Source: Hyaloperonospora brassicae (lineage: Eukaryota; Oomycota; Peronosporomycetes; Peronosporales; Peronosporaceae). From it: DNA of 64,000 nucleotides. Below are positions 55,682-64,000 of this stretch, piece after piece. The DNA lies in the NCBI GenBank assembly GCA_947650285.1, contig CANTFL010001244.1:620001-684000 (forward strand), in the 5' to 3' direction. Below the pieces are notes generated by a model. That model worked only from the letters and a program-made list of their open reading frames with translations, did no database searches and had not been told where the DNA came from. A program made the position numbers and the translations under genes. Each line of letters starts with the position of its first letter. The stretch's first letter is position 1.

Positions 55682-57956
55682 CTAAACTCGCTCTTTATGT
55701 ATGCGCCGGTAATGCAAAATGATCGGATCGAGCAAATTATCCAGATCGCAGTGACCGTCGATCATGCCGCGGATGTTCGTCTTCAGGAAATTCTTCCAAC
55801 GCGCTCTAAAACGAGATTGACGCTGCTTCCGCTGACGCCAAAACGTTAGCAGGAACCGATCAGATCTTCGTTGAGCTGGAGAGATGGGGAAAGCGTGCGT
55901 AATTTCCCACAGCACTTGGTGATGACTGGACTCCAATTCCAAATAACGAGTGCCCATGGTTCGATACCACCCGGTTAGGGAAAACGAGATCGGGTTCTCG
56001 GGAAGTACGATGTTGTCCCAGGGAGATCGGGCGTATAGGGCCTCAATGTGTCGCCGCGAGACTAGCCCGGACGCTAAAGTCCCCGTAGATGGAGCCCGCC
56101 CGTGAGAGTGATGAGGAAAGAATAAATGTCTGGGCTTGGAATAGTGATGTAACAACAACTCTATCGACATCGTCCTCACGTAAAACATCGCAAATCGCGA
56201 GACTGACCAAGGAGCGATCTCAGAAGCTATCCGGTGGGAAGGTGCCAAATAGTTGGGAATCCACCAATCCCGAGGTTGCTGAAGTGGTGGGAGATCGTCA
56301 AAGTCGGCAGCCGCGAGGACTCGGTTAGCCACTGGGCGTACCGGAATGGTAATGCTGTTGTCGCTATCGGAAAAACGGCTGGACGGGAGCGCAGTGAATC
56401 CACGGGGCGAATTAAAGGAACCTATCTCGCTGGGTGCATCTTCCGGCAACGACATATCCGCATCTCCAGAATCACCACTATCATCCTGAAGGTCGATCAA
56501 GGGAGTAGTCGCCCGAAGCGGTTGAATAGGAAAGATAGCGAGGCTCCGGCTCGTTCGGTGAAGACGGACGTGACGGCTCTTGGCCGGACATAGTTGTCAC
56601 GGACGGAACAAAATTTGTTGGAGTGGCCGCCGAGGAGTCTGGAATTGCGGATCGATCGTACGATCTCGGGTGGCGACGAGCGGCCGATCTGTATTGGGAC
56701 ATTAAAAACCGAGTAAGATCATCCGAGCTAGAGGCATACCCGGTCGAAACTTCACGTCCCGATCCAGCCCCAGTAGCTTCAGGCGGGGATGGAGAAGAAG
56801 AACCGGAGGAAGGAGGGGGTGTAGCCGATCTAAGAAGTCTCTTGGAGGGTGTTGAGGGGTTCAACGGTAATAGGCGGGTGCCCGCTCGGGTTACGGAATA
56901 ATCCCTGGACCGTGATCCCGGTTGAACACGCTGGCGCTTGGCTGGCGGAGCAGGCGATCCCGGTCGGGTCTTACGTACACGTGATCCCGTCTTCCGGATG
57001 GCAGAAGCAGGATTCGATCCCACCGGAGTAGCATCTCTGGGGGTCGGATTGGGGGTCACCGCAGACGACTGAGAGCCGAGTATGGCACTGTTCAGGGTGT
57101 CAAGAAGCGCACGATGATCTGCCACGGCCCGATCCCGATCTTGCTCCGCCACTGCCAAGAGGTCGGAAACCGCAAGATGTTCTGCAAGCTGACGACGGAG
57201 ATTGACATTCTCGACCTGTGAGTGCGCTAGCTGACCTTCCAAATCACCCAAATAATCCACTTGCTGTATGAGATCGCTGATGGAAGCTAAATCCTCTTCG
57301 ATCTCCGCTTGAGATCGAGCCAACTCTACTTTCAACTTGGAAACTTCCGCGCTGAGGAGGGGCTTGTCGAAGGCCAGCTGGTCACGCTGATGTCGGAGGG
57401 TGTTGCGATCAGCTCGTAGTGAGCGGACCTGCGCGTTCACGGTCCTCATCTGCTGTTCTAAGCGAGTCAGGTCTTGATCTCTGGCGCGTAACAACTCGTT
57501 AAACCGAAGAATCATCGTCGACTGATCGCGACGGGTCCGCAGAGCCAGCCGGCAGTCATTCAAGGAATTAGCAATGTCGACATACCGGCATTGCATCAAG
57601 TCGTAACGACGCTGAACGAAAGAGACAAATGGGGCGGCCGATCAATACAGATATTCAATATCTTCTTGCAGGCGATCTCCGCGCGCAACAGCCTCTCGGT
57701 GTGACTGCTGAAGCGCGTGGATGGTATCCTCTTGGCTGCGAAAAGTGGCCTCTCGATCCCACAAATACGAGATCGTCGCCAACGTAAGACGAACGTCGGC
57801 GGCGGAAACTCTCGGAACGTGCTCGTTGGTATCCACAATTGGAGTGGATCCACGAAGAAGCCCACTAGTGGCCAGTGTGTCGGACCCAAATGCGTCAAGA
57901 GGAGCTGACGAGGTGAGAGGGGCGATCGACTCCAGCGGGCAGTATGCCGATCCCAC
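55682..57956 (-). CDS. Antisense ORF of element 3 (aORF), ~760 codons with one stop and one frameshift
   Basis: Transcribed opposite to pol from next to the 3' LTR. Frame 1 (57956-57642, 104 codons) ends in a TGA but continues in the same frame to 56481. A single frameshift then leads to the last 272 codons (56500-55682). N-terminal third: long coiled coil (for example MILRFNELLRARDQDLTRLE and ELARSQAEIEEDLASISDL). Middle: serine/proline-rich, with a nuclear-localisation-like basic cluster RVRKTRPGSPAPPAKRQRV. C-terminal third: a globular-looking, tryptophan- and histidine-containing region (WWIPNYLAPSHRIASEIAPW, LLTFWRQRKQRQSRFRARW) with no domain I recognise. It is much less damaged than gag-pol of the same copy. 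I infer a nuclear, self-associating accessory protein; its role is unknown. Confidence 0.6.
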
Positions 57957-58324
57957 GAGAATCGGTAACTATCCGACCGGATCGAGGTGACTGGGGAAAC
58001 CAGGCCGATCTAGAACTGCAGTAATACGTTTTCCTTGATCGGGAGATCTGGGCAACGGAGGTCATCCGGCCGGACCGGGATGTCTTGGGGACCTAGGCCG
58101 ATCCAAAATTGTGGGAGCATACTCCCCGTGATCTGTCGATCCGAACGGACGATCTCGATCCGGATACAGAACCACAGTGGAATTATCCTAGAGGGTCGGC
58201 GAAGTGGGGAGACGCGTCGGGGGGGGGGGGGGTCATGAGATGGACTTGAGTGCTGGAAACGAAGTAAATTAATGCCTGGACTGAATCCGATTGCTGCCCA
58301 AACGGACTTCAGTACAGCGGCGGT
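57957..58324. other. Region between aORF start and 3' LTR of element 3
   Basis: A run of about 14 G at 58219-58232 lies 93 bp before the LTR. A polypurine tract directly at the LTR border is not evident. This region would have to hold the promoter of the antisense ORF. Confidence 0.4.
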
Positions 58325-60187
58325 TGTGGTAAAGTCAATAATCAAATAATAGGACGTGGATCGGTGACCACCCATTTAAGGTGTCACTTACTGGTGGAAA
58401 ATGAGATCATGAGATCTGGCGATCTAATAAGGGACGGGAGGCGATCCCAACGGAGAAAGACGATCTGATCCAACTGCTGTCAGACTGATGGATATGGAAC
58501 GATCTAAGACGGGACGCGGAAAGGGATGATGTCCACGAAACGATCTGGGACAAGGAATGATTTTAACGGTTCGATCTGAGACAAGGAATGATTGCACCAA
58601 ACGACCGATCTGAAGCAGAATTACTCTGGGAAAGGTGCATCGGGGACCGGGCGATGTGAGGTGACTCTGTGACAAAGGTGCTGAAATCCATCAGATCGGT
58701 GGCACTCGTTACCGGTCTCCCGAAGGGAGTACTGATTCAGGTTAATTATGGCCCGATCTGGAAGTGTGGATGTTTGTGGGAGTCCGTGGGACCGTTGTAA
58801 GAACTACGGATGGTCCCATTGAGCAGATAAACCCGTGAGGATGGTATCGGAGTACTCTCAATGGACGGAAGAGCATATATGGCCGGATTGTACTGTGTCG
58901 GTCCTCAACAATCTCGAATTGGACATCAGATCGGTCATGTTCCCTGCTGACTATGGATATATCGGTGACGGAGCTATTGAATCGTGATAAGCATGCTTGA
59001 TGAAGGTAGATGAGTGATGTCGCAAAAGTTCAGACCGAAAGAGCCAGTGGAAGCCGGTAGAATTGACGTCGCAAAATGGATTTAGACACATTCGGCATTT
59101 GGATACTATTTTGGACTTTTCGGTACCAAAATTGGGTATTTGGTACCGTCTTTGGAAATTGGTACCTTTTTGGTGTCTGGGTACGATATTGGGAGTATTG
59201 GCGCTATCTTTGGAGTACATGTCACGAAATTTCGACACGTGTTCGAATGGGCGGTCAAGTTTAAAGGTGATATCGACTTGGAGAGTGACCTATAGTTTGG
59301 AATAGGCTTAAAGATGGGTTTAGATATTAATTTGGTTGGTTAATAAACAGACTTGAACTCTACTTCTTCTGCTCACGACGCACGTTCTCCTCCCCTCTTA
59401 TCCGGGCAAGATTGATTTGGCTTCCCCGGCGGGTCAAGGCACGCGTGTTACAGGGACACAGAAGACCGATCTTGGATTGTTGGCCAAGATCAAGAAGAGC
59501 GATCTCGGGATATCTGGCCCGGATCGATCAAGTACTCACACTCAACTCAACTGCTAGGGTAGCAGCAAACAACAACAAAGGGAAAGGGTTTTGGTTACAA
59601 GATCGCAAGGCGGCTCAAGTGGTCAGAAGATCTGGACAAGGAGTTCAAGACAAGACCGAGCAAGACCCAGACGATCTACCGGTCAGATTGGCACGTTTCA
59701 TTTTGGAGAAACAAGACACCGATCTACCCAAATTGCGCACTTCCGGCAAGATCGGCCGATCCCAAGACCAGATCGGACCGATCCCAAGGCAAGATCGACG
59801 CAGGACTACTATTTGCTGAGTGAAGATTTCCGCACAGCAAAGACCCCGACCCCGAGAATAAATCGAGATCGGTGTGATTCAAGATCGAGATCGCGACGCT
59901 TCCAGATAGAGATCGCCGCGCCTCAAGATCAAGATCGCAGATCTACTGTTCGTGGTGTGAAGATTTCCACGCCGGAATCGAACTCTCATCCCAACCTCTC
60001 AGCGAGATCGACATCTCCCAAGGCCGTTACGAAGAGCTCAAGCCAGCCCAACCGACGGGTACACAAGGTGAGCACAAGGTTATACAACAAGGCACGGATC
60101 GTAGTACCCCCTCCGTGAGTCGGCAAGTCTGGGCAAGTGGAAGATCGACCCTCACACAAGCGATTTTGTGATATCGACTTCACCACA
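58325..60187 (+). repeat. 3' LTR of element 3
   Basis: Same length as the 5' LTR at a constant offset of 12,830, with about 12 substitutions seen by eye (for example CCCAGTTAAG versus CCCATTTAAG, and GTGAGATCGAC versus GTGATATCGAC). Confidence 0.95.
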
Positions 60188-60253
60188 GAACCAAAGTTGC
60201 GCGTAGAGCGTAAAGTCTTCCTCTGACTTAGGGATCTGTGTCGCTCCGCTACA
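60188..60253 (+). repeat. 3' LTR of element 2, right part, after the element 3 insertion
   Basis: Starts with the second copy of the target duplication GAAC and continues CCAAAGTTGCGCGTAGAGCG, matching the 5' LTR of element 2, to TCGCTCCGCTACA. Confidence 0.85.
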
Positions 60254-60825
60254 AAAACTATTACGCGTGACGTGAAAGCTACTTTCACCCGGCACGAGTC
60301 CATGGTGGGTGATTACGTGACCGTTGAAAGGACTACAAAATGCTACGTATTAGATCAGAGAACATGCTAACACTTCAACATTACAACCCGACCTTTGCTT
60401 TCAACAGCTGTAGAAGGTGCCACGAAAGCATCACGTGCGCGTACGTGCTGAGGAAGCCAAATGACTAGCTGGCACGCTAATTATAAGTAGATCGAGAAAT
60501 GTGAATGATTACATCTATATACACTTACTAAACTCTGTTTATCTACATCTCAATGCAAGGAATGCACGAAATCAATCTGCTCTCCGCCCATTGCGCGAAT
60601 TTGGCTTACATTGAAGGCTTTGTTAGACAAATATATTGCCCATATTCACCGCGTTGCCGAAATAAATGAACATCAAATTTGATTGTTTTATTCGAGAAAC
60701 TGATCCGTCAGATAATATTCGCATTGACATGTACTAATGCCGATGGCGTGGAACGGACTCATCCCGTGACGCTTAGGATTAAGTGTAGCTACGCGCCCAC
60801 CCATTGTACGATTAGCGCAGCGGAG
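60254..60825. other. Spacer before the methyltransferase gene
   Basis: Near 60318-60337 the minus strand reads TACGTAGCATTTTGTAGTCC, almost the primer-binding-site region of element 1, followed by an ATG at 60303, so a fragment of a further Gypsy element in inverse orientation may be present. The rest, AT-rich, should hold the promoter of the methyltransferase. The open frame from 60679 has no ATG before 60826. Confidence 0.4.
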
Positions 60826-61707
60826 ATGGACGTCATCGATGCTGCATCGCTACGCACAATCCGCTTCAATTGCAGATCACATACAACGGCACGCGGGATC
60901 TCGGATGACTACTCGACACCAGCGTCCATCGTAGAGTCGAAGAAAGTGAAGCGGCAACGTACGGTCCAGACGTCCATTATCAACGTCCGTCTTGTGGAGC
61001 TGATTCGCGACACTGACGAGGCCAATGAAGAGAACGACAAACACTACGGCTTGTTTGTGTGGCCCTCAGCGCTGCTATTGTGTCATTTCCTTGCTAGTGA
61101 AGCTGAGAGGCTCTGTCGCGATAAAGTGGTGTTAGAACTGGGTTGTGGCACCGGCCTCCCGTCCATTCTCGCTGGTTTGTGTGGAGCGCGAAAAGTGTAC
61201 CTGACAGATCGACCTGACGCAGCTGACATTAGGCGGAACGCAGAAGCCAACATCACTGTCAACAATATTCAGAGCTGCGCCGAGTACATTCCCTTGAGCT
61301 GGGGTGACATGCACGCTTCAGATGAGATGCTATCGATCTTCCAAGCAGTCCACGTCGTCCTCGCTGCCGACTGTTTCTACCGGTCTGAAGGTGGACTCGC
61401 CAACCCTTTGTCTCTCAACTTCACTGTGTAGACCATGACTGACGCATTGTGGTTGTGTTGCTCTGCAGATTTCGAGAAGGTGCTCGCGACCGTGGCCCTG
61501 ATCATCCGCTGCAGTGGATCAGCCTCGTGCAAGTTCTACTGCACCTACCAACTCCGCAGCATCAAGCGGTCGATCGCTCCTCTGCTTGCTCGTTGAGGCT
61601 TTACCGCTACGTGTGTTGATAAGAGCAAGTTTCTAGCAGATGAAGATGGCGGCAATGTCCAAGATCTTGACAGCGTCTATCTCTACGAAATTACAGCTCG
61701 CCGGTAG
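60826..61707 (+). pseudogene. METTL23-like (methyltransferase family 16) gene with premature stop
   Basis: The model is exon 60826-61390, intron 61391-61468 (78 bp, GTGGAC...TCTGCAG, splitting a GAT codon), exon 61469 onward. It encodes FVWPSALLLCHFL, the SAM-binding motif VVLELGCGTGLPSILAG (residues 101-117), VYLTDRPDA, LSWGDM and VVLAADCFYRSEDFEKVLAT, then FYCTYQLRS, all typical of METTL23-like protein methyltransferases. A TGA at 61594-61596 stops it at 230 residues, right where the frame would go on to FTATCVDKSKFL and a natural TAG at 61705 (267 residues). The TGA probably replaces a tryptophan codon. The truncated protein keeps the catalytic fold but loses the last strands, so this is either a recent pseudogene, a shorter functional variant or a sequencing error. 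Confidence 0.75.
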
Positions 61708-62328
61708 ACGAGAGGAAGATGCAAACACAAACAGCATGACTCAGCTTCGCCTTTTATCTCACATCCCTCACAATTCCAGGTTCCGTAGTTTCGATATAGC
61801 TCGAAAGAAAATGTACTCCCACGATCTAGAGAGCGTGTGCGTTGACTCTCGCAACAGCCTCTTCAGCCTTTTCAATGGGAGATGATTCACTGTCCCCATT
61901 CCCTACTCTTTTTATCAGATCTCCTTCGTACGAGTGCACCGTGATGCTCAATGTTCACCCGCATCGATTTGAGTCAGAGGGGGGAATGGAATGGATGGAA
62001 CCCTTATGGAACTCGAGAGTACAGTACTTCATCACCGCCATCGTCTTTGTTTCTATCTTGAGTAGAAGCAACAACATTACCAACAATATTACGGAATCTT
62101 TGCCAAAGGACGGCTTACGGATACGTACGTGGACGACCGTCCGCCGGTTGTTTTCTGACGTAACAATAGCCTTGTTTTGCAATGGATCGCGGGGTTGAAC
62201 CCAAACCCATCCATGACCCATTTGAAACTCAAGACCATCTGTGAAAATGGGTAAAACCCACTCCAGGTTCGACAAATTACACACGTAGCCACGAACGCCG
62301 TCCACCCATTCTAGACGCGCTCCGCACC
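61708..62328. other. Intergenic between methyltransferase and p32 genes
   Basis: Frames on both strands (156 codons minus, 118 codons plus) overlap each other and lack motifs. This should hold the p32 promoter. Confidence 0.5.
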
Positions 62329-63159
62329 ATGTTCTCTCGAGTAGCTCACGTCGCCGCGTCTTCTGCTTTCCGCCGCTCGCCGTCTCTTGCGCTGCGTGCG
62401 TTGCAAACTCGTGAGAAGTCCTCACTCGTCTCTGTGCTCAATGTACGTCGCACAGTATAGTGAAAAGTCATATTGCGAAGAAGAGATCAAAGACTCGTCT
62501 CTGAATCGATCAAGGCACTAATTTAGTGCACTGTGTTGTACCGCATGATACAGCGCGAGCTGCAGGAGGAGAAGGCCAATTGCTTTGAAGAGCCAGAGCT
62601 CGAGCAGCTTCGTGCACGTGTGGAGAAAGTGTTCACGTTGCAGGAGTCTTCGGGATGTATGGACGTGTTGCTGCAGGGCACTGTGGGCGACGATGCGATC
62701 AAGATCAAGTTCAATGCGCAGGACACTGTAGAGCTCGACGAGGACGACGAGGAGGAGGACTATGAGGACGAGGACGGGGACAATGAGGTACAGGTCGAGG
62801 AGTTGGAGGACGAAGAAGATGACGAAGAGGAGGACGAGCTGCCGGGTGTCCGCTTTACAGCCGATGTGACGCGCGACAACAAAGGACTGCAGTTTGACTG
62901 CGTGGCTGGCAGCAATCTCACGGTAGAACGCGTGCGCTACTTGAGTGACTTTACCAAGGACGCCAAGGACGAGACGCTGTACTTTGGCCCGGACTTTATC
63001 GACCTCGAGCTCGATGTGCAGGACAAGTTCTACGGCTACCTGTCCGAGCGCAAGATCGACGATGAGCTGGCCCAGTTCATCGCGCAGTTTGCTGATCTCA
63101 AGGAGCAGCGCGAGTACTTGGCGTTTCTTGAAGACGCTGCGAGCTTTGTCAAACACTGA
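62329..63159 (+). CDS. Mitochondrial p32 / MAM33 family acidic matrix protein
   Basis: The model is exon 62329-62442, intron 62443-62553 (GTACGT...ATACAG, with a CACTAAT branch-like word about 35 bp before the end), exon 62554-63159, giving 239 residues. The first exon is a mitochondrial presequence rich in R, S and A without acidic residues up to residue 28 (MFSRVAHVAASSAFRRS). The mature part has an N-terminal helix (RELQEEKANCFEEPELEQL), a VLLQGTVGDDAIKIKF strand, a long acidic loop (residues 98-133) and the C-terminal strand-helix part with FDCVAGSNLTVERVRYL and LDVQDKFYGYLSERKIDDEL, as in p32/C1QBP/Mam33. These form ring trimers in the mitochondrial matrix and affect mitochondrial translation. 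An alternative acceptor 33 bp upstream would add 11 residues, but fits the family less well. Confidence 0.9.
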
Positions 63160-64000
63160 ACATGACAGCCGATGGGATACATGATGTGCTTGGAGTCCGT
63201 GAAAGGCTTTGCATCTGCGGGTTCTTGTGAAGTGAAGAAGACCACTGTGCCCATCGCCGAGCATACCTGCTGGACTCGCAAGTCAGACACGTATGCAGCA
63301 GCTCCAGCAGACGGTGTTGAAGCTGCAAGGGTCGTCTCCAATTGCGACGTTTTTTATCGTACTCGCAAGTTCCTTTGCTGCAGTCGCATTTGTGCGATTA
63401 TTCGAGTCCTTGCATATGGATATTGAATGCGCTGTCAATGCTTTTCAGTCGCACGTGTAGGTTCAAGTGTGTTGGCTTCAGCCAAGATGACCGCTTGTTA
63501 GAACCGACTGTCTCTCGTAGCTGGATATGTAACTCTACACGTTGCAGAAGAAAACAACGTTTTGCATTGCAATGGGACAAGGTCCATGTGATATAAATTA
63601 TGACAGTCAGTCGTTCTGTAGTGGTATGACTGTCATACATGTCTGTCCACGCAAACAACTGCTGGTCATTTGTGATTCGAGCCCTTTTGGTGTTAGCCAA
63701 TCAGATTGTCGACTGTCCTTCTTATTATTTTGACGAATCCGCGTTCTTTGTGCTAATTTGACGAGTCAGAGGCGGCTGTTCCTGACCAGTCAGTTCGCAT
63801 ACAAGTACGAAGAGTAGCAAATGCAAGTGCTGTTGCTTCTCAGTCTTAAACTTACACCAGGGGGTACCGATGCCCGTTGCGATGCTGTGAGCACTGCGTA
63901 TCGTTTATGTGTTGTAGTTCTGGCGATGGAGTGAAGATACCTAATCGTACTTGGTGATAGGAGTGCGGGCCGTTTTGGTCTCTCCTCCTTCTGTGAGCGC
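63160..64000. other. No recognisable gene
   Basis: Short overlapping frames only. This presumably holds the 3' end of the p32 transcript and the following spacer. Confidence 0.5.

Larger units (their letters stand above)
45495..60187 (+). mobile_element. Ty3/Gypsy element 3: dual RNase H, chromodomain and antisense ORF
   Basis: Flanked by two 1863-bp LTRs with TGTGGT...ACCACA ends and the direct repeat GAAC on both sides, it is inserted in the 3' LTR of element 2. Order inside: leader, gag, protease, RT, RNase H, a second archaeal-type RNase H, integrase, chromodomain, then a long antisense ORF before the 3' LTR. The LTRs differ at about 12 of 1863 positions with no indel, so insertion is recent, yet gag-pol has many stops and frameshifts. 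It is the same family as element A. GATC is strongly over-represented. Confidence 0.92.
37887..60253 (+). mobile_element. Ty3/Gypsy chromodomain element 2, split by element 3
   Basis: The 5' LTR, an intact gag frame, degraded protease, RT, RNase H, integrase and chromodomain, an antisense frame and the 3' LTR follow in plus order. The 3' LTR is interrupted at 45494/60188 by element 3; removing element 3 and one GAAC restores the 5' LTR sequence exactly (TTCGTAGAACCAAAGTTGC). The element proper is about 7.7 kb. Its LTRs start TGTAACGGG like the damaged ends of element 1, and domain sequences are related, so elements 1 and 2 are members of one lineage. A target duplication was not found at the outer ends. 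Confidence 0.9.

Noticed and set aside
61955..62425. 156-codon minus frame upstream of and opposite p32 exon 1
   Set aside because: Overlaps the p32 presequence exon in antisense and has no motif.
1..64000. RXLR or Crinkler effector genes
   Set aside because: No frame with a signal peptide followed by RXLR or LFLAK-type motifs was found; chance RxLR words occur only inside retroelement proteins.

Overview
The window looks like nuclear DNA of an oomycete (Phytophthora or downy-mildew type). The intact genes have short GT-AG introns of 78 to 117 bp. Two of them carry a match to the oomycete core promoter (initiator plus flanking region) about 80 bp before the start codon. Their products also fit an oomycete: a GPH-type sugar transporter, a small phospholipase D, NF-YC, a mitochondrial p32/MAM33 protein, an IAH1-like esterase and a METTL23-like methyltransferase. 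No rRNA, tRNA, CRISPR array or bacterial operon was seen. The species cannot be named from this sequence alone.

Layout. 1-5.4 kb: left-truncated Ty3/Gypsy element A on the minus strand. Its gag-pol lies in one frame broken only by stop codons, and a GATC-rich minisatellite sits in its LTR side. 5.5-16.9 kb: a repeat graveyard with a dead LINE reverse transcriptase, a dead Mutator-like transposase, membrane-protein-like debris and unrecognised frames. 16.9-24.6 kb: element 1, a decayed chromodomain Gypsy element (minus) with both LTRs. 25-35.6 kb: the gene island NF-YC, sugar transporter, phospholipase D and SGNH esterase. 37.9-60.25 kb: element 2, a chromodomain Gypsy element (plus) whose 3' LTR is split by element 3 (45495-60187). 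Element 3 is a 14.7 kb Gypsy element of the same family as A, with 1863-bp LTRs and a GAAC target duplication. 60.8-63.2 kb: the METTL23-like gene with a premature stop, then p32/MAM33.

The main discovery candidate is an additional gene carried in antisense by all three complete Gypsy elements, between the end of pol and the 3' LTR. In element 3 it would encode about 760 residues (coiled coil, basic nuclear-localisation-like segment, globular C-terminus) and is far less damaged than gag-pol. In elements 1 and 2 it overlaps the chromodomain end of pol. The two copies share a short protein match whose base differences fall almost all at third positions of the antisense frame. Element 3 also has a second, archaeal-type RNase H after the usual one, so its layout resembles plant Tat-lineage elements. 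Elements A and 3 share an in-frame amber codon at the gag/protease boundary, which could be a readthrough site, and are extremely rich in GATC. Elements 1 and 2 instead are studded with perfect short hairpins, even inside coding sequence.
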